Source of the DNA: an uncultured Eggerthellaceae bacterium
Lineage (GTDB): Bacteria; Actinomycetota; Coriobacteriia; Coriobacteriales; Eggerthellaceae
NCBI GenBank assembly: GCA_949450265.1
Contig: CASTMW010000064.1
Coordinates: 1-9,159 of the forward strand
Direction: 5' to 3'
Length of the DNA stretch: 9,159 nucleotides
A program made the position numbers and the translations under genes. Of the stretch, positions 1 through 6,645 are shown in pieces (position 1 is the stretch's first letter; each line of letters opens with the position of its first letter). The notes under the pieces are model-generated. The model worked only from the letters and a program-made list of their open reading frames with translations, made no database searches and was not told the origin of the DNA.

Positions 1-813
1 CTCAAGCTCATGCGAGATGGCGATAGCGATGCCGCCCTTGGCCGAACCGTCCATCTTCGTAACGATCAGCGCATCCAGATCCAGTGCGCGATCGAACTCG
101 CGCGCCTGCTGCAAGCCGTTCTGACCGGTGGTGGCGTCGATGACCAGCACCGTGTAGACCGGCACCTGCGCGCGCTTGCGCACCACGCTGCCCACCTTCT
201 GCAGCTCGCGCATCAGGTCATCGGAGGTATGCAGACGCCCGGCCGTATCCACTAATACCAGGTCAGCCTCAGCCTGTTCGGCGCGCTCGATGGTCTCGAA
301 GCAGACACTGGCAGGATCGGCTCCCCGCTCGCGCGTCACCATCTCCACGCCCGCGCGATCGGCCCATACTTGCAACTGCTCGATAGCAGCAGCCCGGAAG
401 GTATCGGCCGATCCGAGCAGCACCCGGCGCCCGGCATCAGTGGCAGCTTTCGCCAGCTTGCCCACCGTGGTGGTCTTGCCCGTGCCGTTGATGCCCACGA
501 ACAGCACGATAGCATCGCCGCCATCCAGTATCTGGCTGCCTCCAGGAGCGAACTCCGCTTCGATGCGGCAGCCCAGCATGTCCAACACCGCATAGGCATC
601 GGGCAGACCCTTGCGCGTGGCCTGGTCGCGCAGATCCTCCACGATCTGCATGGAGGCCTCAGGGCCCATGTCGCTCAGGATCAGCGTTTCCTCAAGATCC
701 TCCCAGAAGCTCTCGTCGAGCGCCGGACCGCGGTCCAGCAGCACGTTCATCTGCTCCTTGAACTTGTCGCGACTCTTCGTCAACCCTCCGGTGAACTTAT
801 CGAAAACGCCCAT
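1..813 (-). CDS. ftsY: Signal recognition particle receptor FtsY (3' end off window)
   Basis: FtsY is the SRP receptor GTPase. It docks ribosome-nascent chain-SRP (Ffh) complexes at the inner face of the cytoplasmic membrane and hands them to SecYEG. 271 codons are visible. A short helical N domain (about 1-95) is followed by the G domain: P-loop GINGTGKTT at 107-115, DTFRAAA at 137-143 with EQL just after, DTAGR at 189-193, DATTGQ at 226-231, TKMDG at 252-256 and AKGG at 258-261. The last 30-40 residues normally expected (the GxGE..DL..F end) lie beyond the left edge. There is no long acidic A domain before the N domain, so this is the compact NG-type FtsY common outside enterobacteria. The ATG at 811-813 is the only suitable start. 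It lies 9 bases after the smc stop and has only a weak G-rich ribosome-binding sequence, so coupling to smc translation is likely. The family call is secure. Confidence 0.98.
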   Translation of the reverse strand, partial: MGVFDKFTGGLTKSRDKFKEQMNVLLDRGPALDESFWEDLEETLILSDMGPEASMQIVEDLRDQATRKGLPDAYAVLDMLGCRIEAEFAPGGSQILDGGDAIVLFVGINGTGKTTTVGKLAKAATDAGRRVLLGSADTFRAAAIEQLQVWADRAGVEMVTRERGADPASVCFETIERAEQAEADLVLVDTAGRLHTSDDLMRELQKVGSVVRKRAQVPVYTVLVIDATTGQNGLQQAREFDRALDLDALIVTKMDGSAKGGIAIAISHELE

Positions 814-822
814 ATGACCCCG

Positions 823-3800
823 CTATTCCGCGTACTCCAAAGCCCGATCCAGCTTCTGGCTTATCACCTTGGTCACACCATCAGCCTGCATGGACACGCC
901 GAACAGCACATCGGCCATCTCCATGGTGCGGCGCTGATGCGTGATCATGAGCAGCTGCGTGGCATCGCGCAGACTGTCGATGTAGGCCGACAGGCGGCGC
1001 AGGTTCGTGTCGTCGAGCGCAGCCTCCACCTCATCAAGGATGTAGAAGGGGGTCGAGCGCGTCTTATACACCGCGAACAGCAGCGCCAGCGCCACGAGCG
1101 ACTTCTCGCCGCCCGACATGAGCGACATCTTGGTGATGCGCTTGCCCGCCGGTTGGGCGTTCACCTCCACGCCGGAGTTCTCCAGATCATCCGGCGCATC
1201 CAGCGATAGATGCCCATGTCCTCCCGGGAACAACGTGGCGAAGATGGTCTGGAAGTTCTCGTTCACCTGCGCGTACGTGTTCGCGAAATCGTCCTTCATG
1301 CGCACGTCGATGACCCGGTTGATGCGCATGAGCGCGCGGCGGGCCGAATCAAGGTCGGCCAGCTGGCCCGACAGGTAATCGAAGCGCTCCTTGAGCTCAT
1401 CGTATTCCCTGGCAGCATCGGGGTTGATGGTGCCCAGGTTCGCGATGCGTCGCGTGAGCTTGAACGCCGTGTCCTCTGCCTCAGCGCGGTCCTGCAAGGC
1501 GGGACGCGCCAGGGCGATGTCCACCGGCGTGGCGCATTCCTCCACGATGGCCGCTACCGCCGCCTCCACTTGCATCTCAAGGCGCGCGCTCTCCACACGG
1601 TTCTCGTTGAGCTGCTCGGACGCCTCATCGTAGGCGTGGTGGGCACGCTGAGCTTCCTCGCGCGCCTTCGCCATGCGCTCATGGATGCCGCTTGAAGCCT
1701 CTTGAGCACGCGCTGCCTGTTCGCCCACACGCATTGCCTGGGCGCGCGCGAGCGTGGAGAGCCCTTCGAAGAGGGCGATCAACGGCTCGAGGCGCGTAGC
1801 GGAAACATCCTTCGCGTGCAGCAACGCTTCTGTCTCGGCGTCGCTTTGCGCAAGCTCTTCCACGTCATCGGCGCGTCGCGATGCCATGCGCTCCGCATAG
1901 ATCGCACGTTCCTCCATCTTGGCCAACGAGAGCTTGGCCTCGGCATGACGCTCGCGCACGTGCGCCACCTCTTGCCGCAGCGGCTCGAGGCGCGCCTCCA
2001 CCGAATCCAGTTCGTCGTTGCGATCGTCCAACTGGCTTTCCAGCTGAGCGATGCGCTCGATGCTCTTCTGGCTGTCAGCATCATCCTCTTGGTTCTGCTG
2101 CTTCGCTTCGGCGCTGCGCTTCGTCAGAGCAGCCAACTCCTCTTCAGCGCGTGTCACACGCGTCTGCGCTTCCTCGGCTTGCGTGGCATCCGACTGCGCG
2201 TTGCCGCGCATGAGCGCCAACTGGCGGCTCACATCCAGACTGTCGTTCTGGGCCTGCGTCAACTCGCTTTCCGCAGCCGAGGCCCGCTCCATCGCAGAAA
2301 CGGTAGCAGATCGGGCGCGCTCCAAGCCCTCGCGCAACTCTTCCATGCGCCGGGCCCGAGCAAGCACCCCCCGATTGGCGTCGGTGGCGCTGCCGACCGT
2401 CACCTTGCCGAAGGGCCACACGATATCCCCCGCGGCCGTGGTGAAGCGAAGGCCCGCTCGGTCGGCCTTATGGGCAGCCAGCGCAGCTGCCAGACTCTCG
2501 CAGACAACCACATCGCCGAGGGCCGCCACCACTGCGCTGCGCGCATCCGCCGGATAGCTCAGATCGCGCACGAGCGCATGGCCCGATCCCGCATACGCCT
2601 CGGCAGGGCAGCTGATCGCGCGCGCAGGGTCATGCCGCAGAAGGAACGTAACCTCGCCTTCCTCATCACCAGGAAGCTGGGACAGCACCTCAGGCACATC
2701 TTCCGCATCGTCGATCAGAAGCGACATCACATCGGCGTTCAAGAGCAGCTCCGTTAAGGCTTCCACGCTATCGTCAGCCTTGACCACCGCAGAGAGCGGC
2801 ACGATGTTGCCGCGCAAGTGCTGGGCATGCTCAGCGATCCAAGCGCGCGCCGCACCGGCGCTCTGAACACTCGCGCGCTCCATCTCTTCGAGCGCGTCCA
2901 CCTGCGCTGCCAGCGATTGCTCCGCGGCACGGGCCTCATCAAGAGCCGCGCGCGTCGTCTCGCGCGCGGTGACGCAGGTGGCCACCAACGCCGATGCCGC
3001 CTTCTCCTGCTCGGCAATACGCTCCATGGCCTGCGCTGTCATCTCAGCCTGCGTGCGCGCCGACTCAGCGTCGGCCTTAGCGACCAGCAGCGCCGCTTCG
3101 GCCTCGTTGACCTGCTCTTCCAGAACGGCCACATAAGCGGTGCGGCTGGCCTGCGCTTCGCGGCGCTCGGCTTGCGCGCGCCGCAGGTCGGCCAGCTCGG
3201 ATTCGGCAGCCTTGTTCGCCGCTGCCAGCTCCGTCCCGCGACGGGAGAGCTCATCCAAGCGCGCTGCCGCTTCGGTCTCCTGCGCTGCCAGCTCCGCTGC
3301 TGCATCGCGCGCATGGGCCAACTCAGCACGCGCCGCATCCAGCGCAGCATTCGCATTCGCCAGTTCGCTAAGCGCGCTCTCCCGCCGCGCCTTCGAAGTC
3401 TCCATGGTCATGCGCAGCTCGCCTGCGCGCTGGGATGCCTGACGGCGCCGATCGCGCATCAGCATCAGCGTGGAGTCAAGATGGTCGGCAGCGCTGCTGC
3501 ATGCCTGATGACTGCGCGATAGTTCGCCCGCATCGGCACTCTCCGCACGCATCTGCTCCTGCACCTGCTCGATGAGCGCCTCGGCCTCATCGATGCGTGC
3601 GCGCTTCGTCTCCACCGCTTCGCACAGCTGCGTTGTACGCGTCTTGCAGGCATCCCATTTCGTGCGAAGCTGCCGCAGATCGTCCACCGCAAGGTCCAGC
3701 TTCACTTCCGCCAGTTCGGCCGACACCGCGGCATAGGTCTGTGCGCGCTTCGCCTTGCGCGAGAGCGGCCCGAGCTGTCGCTCCACCTCTCCCACTACAT

Positions 3801-4377
3801 CGCGCACGCGAGCAACATGCCCTTCCATCTTCTCCAGCTTGCGCTCGCTCTTCGCCTTGCGCTGCTTGTGCTTCAGCACCCCGGCAGCTTCTTCGATGAG
3901 CGCGCGGCGGTCAGCAGCATCGGAGCGCAGGATGGAATCGAGCGAGCCCTGCCCGATGATGGAATGCGTGCCTGTTCCCAAGCCGGAATCATGCAAGATG
4001 TCCAGCACGTCCATGCGGCGCGCCACCGTGCCGTTGATCAGGTATTCGCTCTCGCCCGAGCGATACATGCGCCGCGCAATGGATACCTCGTTGTACTCCA
4101 CCGGAAGCGTGCCGTCGCTGTTATCCAGCACCAGCTCCACCTCGGCCACGCCAGTGGCCTTGCGCGCCGACGAGCCCGCGAAGATGACGTCTTCCATGGC
4201 CTGACCACGCAGGTTACGCGCGTTGCGCTCACCGAGCACCCACAGCACCGCATCGGATATGTTCGACTTTCCTGAACCATTAGGTCCCACGATGGCCGTG
4301 ATACCAGGTTCCAGCGTCAGCACACTGCGATCGGCGAACGATTTGAATCCCTTCAGGACAAGTGACTTGAGATACAT
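823..4377 (-). CDS. smc: Chromosome partition protein SMC
   Basis: This is the SMC ATPase of the bacterial condensin complex, which with ScpA/ScpB extrudes DNA loops and aligns chromosome arms. It has 1184 residues, the normal length. The N-terminal head has Walker A GPNGSGKS at 31-38, Q-loop IGQG at 141-144 and EEAAG at 162-166. A first coiled-coil arm spans about 170-515, the hinge about 520-670, and a second arm about 670-1035. The C-terminal head has signature SGGEK at 1088-1092, Walker B FYILDE at 1111-1116 (catalytic E1116), D-loop ALDD at 1120-1123 and a TH switch at 1146-1147. The head motifs are intact, so ATPase activity is expected. The GVLKH after EEAAG resembles actinobacterial SMCs. 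The hinge is divergent: where B. subtilis SMC has PGGSMTGG, this protein has PFGKVTVG at 655-662. The gene begins 5 bases after the rnc stop; a possible Shine-Dalgarno sequence (AGGGAG) lies in the end of rnc. ScpA and ScpB are not in the window. Confidence 0.99.
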   Translation of the reverse strand: MYLKSLVLKGFKSFADRSVLTLEPGITAIVGPNGSGKSNISDAVLWVLGERNARNLRGQAMEDVIFAGSSARKATGVAEVELVLDNSDGTLPVEYNEVSIARRMYRSGESEYLINGTVARRMDVLDILHDSGLGTGTHSIIGQGSLDSILRSDAADRRALIEEAAGVLKHKQRKAKSERKLEKMEGHVARVRDVVGEVERQLGPLSRKAKRAQTYAAVSAELAEVKLDLAVDDLRQLRTKWDACKTRTTQLCEAVETKRARIDEAEALIEQVQEQMRAESADAGELSRSHQACSSAADHLDSTLMLMRDRRRQASQRAGELRMTMETSKARRESALSELANANAALDAARAELAHARDAAAELAAQETEAAARLDELSRRGTELAAANKAAESELADLRRAQAERREAQASRTAYVAVLEEQVNEAEAALLVAKADAESARTQAEMTAQAMERIAEQEKAASALVATCVTARETTRAALDEARAAEQSLAAQVDALEEMERASVQSAGAARAWIAEHAQHLRGNIVPLSAVVKADDSVEALTELLLNADVMSLLIDDAEDVPEVLSQLPGDEEGEVTFLLRHDPARAISCPAEAYAGSGHALVRDLSYPADARSAVVAALGDVVVCESLAAALAAHKADRAGLRFTTAAGDIVWPFGKVTVGSATDANRGVLARARRMEELREGLERARSATVSAMERASAAESELTQAQNDSLDVSRQLALMRGNAQSDATQAEEAQTRVTRAEEELAALTKRSAEAKQQNQEDDADSQKSIERIAQLESQLDDRNDELDSVEARLEPLRQEVAHVRERHAEAKLSLAKMEERAIYAERMASRRADDVEELAQSDAETEALLHAKDVSATRLEPLIALFEGLSTLARAQAMRVGEQAARAQEASSGIHERMAKAREEAQRAHHAYDEASEQLNENRVESARLEMQVEAAVAAIVEECATPVDIALARPALQDRAEAEDTAFKLTRRIANLGTINPDAAREYDELKERFDYLSGQLADLDSARRALMRINRVIDVRMKDDFANTYAQVNENFQTIFATLFPGGHGHLSLDAPDDLENSGVEVNAQPAGKRITKMSLMSGGEKSLVALALLFAVYKTRSTPFYILDEVEAALDDTNLRRLSAYIDSLRDATQLLMITHQRRTMEMADVLFGVSMQADGVTKVISQKLDRALEYAE

Positions 4378-4382
4378 GAAGC

Positions 4383-5255
4383 CTATTGCTCCCTAGTCTT
4401 ACCCTTGGCGTCGCGGCGCGCATCGGCTTCGCGCTTGCGAGCAGCCGCCTGCGCCTGCTTGTGCTCGCGCTTCTCGGCGGCGCGGGCCGCCTTCGCCTTC
4501 TTGGCCGCATCCTTCTTCGCGCGCTTCTTGTCGCCATCATCGGGATTGAAGCCCAAGAACTCCTGAAGGCGTGCCAGCGTTGACTTCGCAGCTTGGCTCT
4601 CTGCTTCCTTCTTGGTACGCCCCGTGCCCAAGGCAAGCGCATGGTCGCCCGCATACACCTGGCTGACGAACGTGCGATCGTGCGGCGGCCCTTGTGTCTC
4701 CACCAGCTTGTAGGTGGGCGTGATGCCGTCCTCTTGCAGCTTCTCCTGCAGCGCGCTCTTCGGGTTCTCAGGTTCCTTTGCCATGTCGATGCTCATGCGC
4801 GGGATCAGCGTTTCGGTCACGAACGCGGTGGCCGCATCCACACCGCCATCCAGGTATAGCGCCGCCACCACGGCCTCGTAGACGTTCTCGAGCGCCGAGT
4901 GCAGCCCGCGCTTGCCCGTGCCCGTCTCGGAAGAGCCGAACACAATGACGTTCTCGAATCCGAGCTTCTCGGCAACGTCGGCCAGACTGCTGCCGGATAC
5001 CAGCGCTACCTTGATGCGCGTGAGCCCTCCCTCGTCAAGGTCAGGATAGCGGTTGAACGCGGTGGTCACCACGATGGCGCCCAGGATGGCGTCCCCCAAA
5101 AACTCAAGGCGCTCGTAGGAGAAGCGCACCGACTTGCCTTCGGCGGCTGAGGGATGCGTGATGGCCGACAGGAGGTAGCGCTCGTTGTCGAAGTGGTAGC
5201 CGATGATCTGCTCGGCCAGTTCGAGCTTATGGTTCTGTTCCTCAACGAGGTTCAC
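4383..5255 (-). CDS. rnc: Ribonuclease III with basic C-terminal tail
   Basis: RNase III is a homodimeric Mg-dependent endonuclease that cuts double-stranded RNA, including rRNA precursors and structured mRNAs. It has 290 residues, longer than the usual 220-250. The RNase III domain (about 10-155) carries the signature ERLEFLGD at 48-55, giving active-site E48, E51 and D55, then E75. The second metal-binding segment reads ENVYEAVVAALYLD at 123-136: E127 is kept, but the position that is normally Asp (D114 in E. coli) is N124. A double-stranded RNA-binding domain follows at about 166-236, ending in the usual KKEAESQAA helix. Residues 241-290 are an extra Lys/Arg/Ala-rich, probably disordered or helical tail. 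The start is the GTG at 5253-5255, chosen because it has an AAGGAG ribosome site 7 bases upstream and overlaps the plsX stop as GTGA. An upstream in-frame extension to 5399 lies inside plsX and has no family similarity. Confidence 0.97.
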   Translation of the reverse strand: MNLVEEQNHKLELAEQIIGYHFDNERYLLSAITHPSAAEGKSVRFSYERLEFLGDAILGAIVVTTAFNRYPDLDEGGLTRIKVALVSGSSLADVAEKLGFENVIVFGSSETGTGKRGLHSALENVYEAVVAALYLDGGVDAATAFVTETLIPRMSIDMAKEPENPKSALQEKLQEDGITPTYKLVETQGPPHDRTFVSQVYAGDHALALGTGRTKKEAESQAAKSTLARLQEFLGFNPDDGDKKRAKKDAAKKAKAARAAEKREHKQAQAAARKREADARRDAKGKTREQ

Positions 5256-6271
5256 CGCTGCGCTCCTTCCGCAAGATCGACACCCGAAGCGACCGTGTTC
5301 CCTATGACCTGCACCACGCCCTGTCGCACCGCTCGTGCGCACACGAGCGTGCCGTTCTTCACCGCTTCGGCGCTTGACGACCCATGCCCGATAACGCACG
5401 CGCCGCGCACACCGAGCAATGGCGAGCCGCCGAACGTCTCGGGGCTGAGCGATCCCTTCAGCTGCCGCAGCTTGCCCGCCACCAACGCCGCGCCCAGCTT
5501 CTCCTTGACCCCCGACGATAGCACCTCTTTCACATGACCGAACAGCAGCTTGGCGGTACCTTCGATGGTCTTTAGGGCGATGTTGCCTGTGAAGCCATCG
5601 GTGACGACCACATCGAAGTGGCCTTCCAGAAGATCGCCCGGCTCGCAGTTTCCCGCGAAGGTAGGAACACGCTTGCGCAGGAGCTGGTGAGCATTCTGCG
5701 CGAACGTGGAGCCCTTCGCGTCCTCTTCACCGATGTTGAGCAGCCCCACGCGCGGATGCTCGATCCCCAACACATCAGCAGCGTACACCGAGGCCATCTG
5801 CGCGAACTGCACAAGATAGTCGGGCTTGCAGTCTGCATTCGCTCCGACATCCACCAGAAGACACGGGCCCGAAGCGGCCGGGATGACCTGGACGAGCGCA
5901 GGACGCTTGATGCCGCGAATGCGGCCGATGATCAGCGTGGCTGCAGCAAGGCAAGCGCCGGTCGAACCGGCCGAGAAGAACCCGTCCGCCTGCCCGTCGC
6001 GCACCAGAGCGCATCCGACCACGATGGATGAATCCTTCTTGCGCCGTACCGCTTGTGCCGGGTGCTCCCCCATGCCGATGACCTCTTCGGCAAGGCATGC
6101 CGTGCAACGCTCATGCGCATCCGCAAAGGGCACCACCACCTCAGCTGGCCCGCAGAGCATGACCTGCAGACTGCTGTCGGCAGCGAGTGCCTCGGCCACT
6201 CCCGTCAAAACGACGCCAGGGGCATCGTCTCCGCCCATGGCGTCTATGGCTAACGTGATGTTTCCCGACAT
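5252..6271 (-). CDS. plsX: Phosphate acyltransferase PlsX
   Basis: PlsX converts acyl-ACP and inorganic phosphate to acyl-phosphate, the acyl donor used by the membrane enzyme PlsY to acylate glycerol-3-phosphate; it is a peripheral membrane protein. It has 339 residues, the typical length. Diagnostic motifs run the whole length: AIDAMGGDDAP at 8-18, SAGSTGA at 100-106 (most homologues have SAGNTGA), VDVGAN at 140-145, GLLNIGEE at 176-183, GNCEPGDL at 207-214, VVTDGFTGN at 222-230, and GGSPLLGVRG with IGHGSS at 281-299. The ATG at 6269-6271 places AIDAMGGD in the normal N-terminal position, but no convincing Shine-Dalgarno sequence precedes it. A strong stem-loop ends 15 bases upstream. In many bacteria plsX is followed by fab genes and acpP before rnc; here it overlaps rnc directly, so the acyl-ACP supply genes must lie elsewhere. 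Confidence 0.98.
   Translation of the reverse strand: MSGNITLAIDAMGGDDAPGVVLTGVAEALAADSSLQVMLCGPAEVVVPFADAHERCTACLAEEVIGMGEHPAQAVRRKKDSSIVVGCALVRDGQADGFFSAGSTGACLAAATLIIGRIRGIKRPALVQVIPAASGPCLLVDVGANADCKPDYLVQFAQMASVYAADVLGIEHPRVGLLNIGEEDAKGSTFAQNAHQLLRKRVPTFAGNCEPGDLLEGHFDVVVTDGFTGNIALKTIEGTAKLLFGHVKEVLSSGVKEKLGAALVAGKLRQLKGSLSPETFGGSPLLGVRGACVIGHGSSSAEAVKNGTLVCARAVRQGVVQVIGNTVASGVDLAEGAQR
5253..5270 (-). promoter_or_regulatory. Ribosome binding site and GTGA start/stop overlap for rnc
   Basis: On the coding strand AAGGAG lies 7 bases before the GTG start of rnc, inside the final codons of plsX. The plsX TGA (5252-5254) and the rnc GTG (5253-5255) share two bases. This fixes the rnc start and points to translational coupling of the two genes. 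Confidence 0.8.
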
Positions 6272-6286
6272 GTCGGACCAATATAC

Positions 6287-6321
6287 GAGCGTAGAACCCG
6301 GGGGTGCCGGGCTATACGCTC
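6287..6321 (-). promoter_or_regulatory. Strong stem-loop in the rpmF-plsX spacer
   Basis: On the transcribed strand GAGCGTA (6321-6315) pairs perfectly with TACGCTC (6293-6287). After a single T/C mismatch come an A-T pair and GCCCGG paired with CCGGGT, closed by a CACCC loop. This gives about 14 pairs with one mismatch. It fills most of the 66-base gap and ends 15 bases before the plsX ATG. No T-run follows, so it is not a standard intrinsic terminator. It may stabilise the rpmF 3' end, tune plsX expression or be a processing site; the structure is visible, the role is inference. Confidence 0.55.
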
Positions 6322-6337
6322 ATAATTATCGCTGACC

Positions 6338-6517
6338 TTAATCGGTGACGATGACTTCGCGGTTACGGTAGAAGCCGCAATTCGGGCAAACGCGATGCGG
6401 CAGCTTCACTTCGCCGCACTGCGGGCAGGTGCTCCGGCTGGGAGCGTCCACCTTATCGTGCTGGCTGCGACGACGATGCGTGCGGATGCGGCCCATTCTT
6501 TGCTTAGGTACTGCCAT
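6338..6517 (-). CDS. rpmF: 50S ribosomal protein L32 (zinc-ribbon type)
   Basis: L32 is a small protein of the large ribosomal subunit. It has 59 residues, normal for the family. It starts with the family's MAVPK, has a basic segment RTHRRRSQH at about 13-21, and then a zinc ribbon of two CPxC pairs (CPQC and CPNC) separated by the characteristic KLPHRV. The end YRNREVIV is also typical. All four cysteines are present, so this is the zinc-binding (C+) form rather than the cysteine-free paralogue that some bacteria use under zinc limitation. The ATG at 6515-6517 follows an AGGAGG ribosome site. The rpmF-plsX neighbourhood is conserved in very distant bacteria. Here rpmF is the first gene after the only plausible promoter in the window and probably leads the transcript that continues to ftsY. 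It encodes a short protein in a frame clear of both neighbours. Confidence 0.98.
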   Translation of the reverse strand: MAVPKQRMGRIRTHRRRSQHDKVDAPSRSTCPQCGEVKLPHRVCPNCGFYRNREVIVTD

Positions 6518-6528
6518 GACTCTACATT

Positions 6529-6534
6529 CCTCCT
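6529..6534 (-). promoter_or_regulatory. Shine-Dalgarno sequence of rpmF
   Basis: A perfect AGGAGG lies 11 bases before the rpmF ATG, which is slightly longer than the usual 5-9. No other in-frame start is nearer, and the L32 N-terminus confirms the ATG. This is the strongest ribosome site in the window, as expected for a ribosomal protein gene. Confidence 0.75.
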
Positions 6535-6540
6535 ATAACG

Positions 6541-6556
6541 CGGGCATGCGCGCCCG
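6541..6556 (-). promoter_or_regulatory. Small hairpin in the rpmF leader
   Basis: On the transcribed strand CGGGC and GCCCG form a 5-bp GC stem around a 6-base loop, ending 6 bases before the AGGAGG ribosome site. It lies in a predicted leader of roughly 60 bases between the promoter and the rpmF start. It could affect access to the ribosome site, but a stem this short also arises by chance in GC-rich DNA. Confidence 0.35.
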
Positions 6557-6583
6557 ATCCTCGTTGAACACACAGGAAATGAA

Positions 6584-6612
6584 ATCATACCATCACATGG
6601 TGGCATCATCAA
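6584..6612 (-). promoter_or_regulatory. Probable sigma70-type promoter for rpmF-plsX-rnc-smc-ftsY
   Basis: On the minus strand a -35 box TTGATG (6612-6607) and a -10 box TATGAT (6589-6584) are separated by exactly 17 bases. The -10 matches TATAAT at five of six positions and the -35 matches TTGACA at four of six. Transcription would begin near 6577, giving a leader of about 60 bases before rpmF. It sits in the only gap over 100 bases, in a locally AT-richer patch, just after rnr. The call is by eye and has no experimental support. Confidence 0.6.
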
Positions 6613-6645
6613 GGACATCGTGACCACCAGAAGGGCTTCTTCGCG

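Noticed and set aside
370..1209. Long plus-strand open frame opposite ftsY and the 3' end of smc
   Set aside because: It spans the ends of two well-supported genes on the other strand, has no recognisable motif and is rich in His/Gln/Arg, as expected from the reverse frame of GC-rich coding DNA.
1702..2757. 351-codon plus-strand open frame opposite the smc coiled coil and hinge
   Set aside because: The Ala/Glu/Arg-rich coding strand produces few stops on its complement. The translation shows no family features and no ribosome site.
5256..5399. In-frame upstream extension of RNase III by 48 residues
   Set aside because: It lies within plsX, is Arg/Gly-rich without family similarity, and the GTG at 5255 has a much better ribosome site and the expected N-terminus.
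6287..6321. Stem-loop read as an intrinsic terminator of rpmF
   Set aside because: No run of T follows on the minus strand (and none on the plus strand), and the downstream genes have no separate promoter that I can see.
6525..6530. ATG-TAG start-stop pair in the rpmF leader
   Set aside because: The ATG is only one base after AGGAGG, too close for normal initiation; it is probably chance.
6613..6645. Terminator after rnr
   Set aside because: Only a short AGAA/TTCT pairing without a T-tract is present, so transcription may read through from rnr into rpmF.
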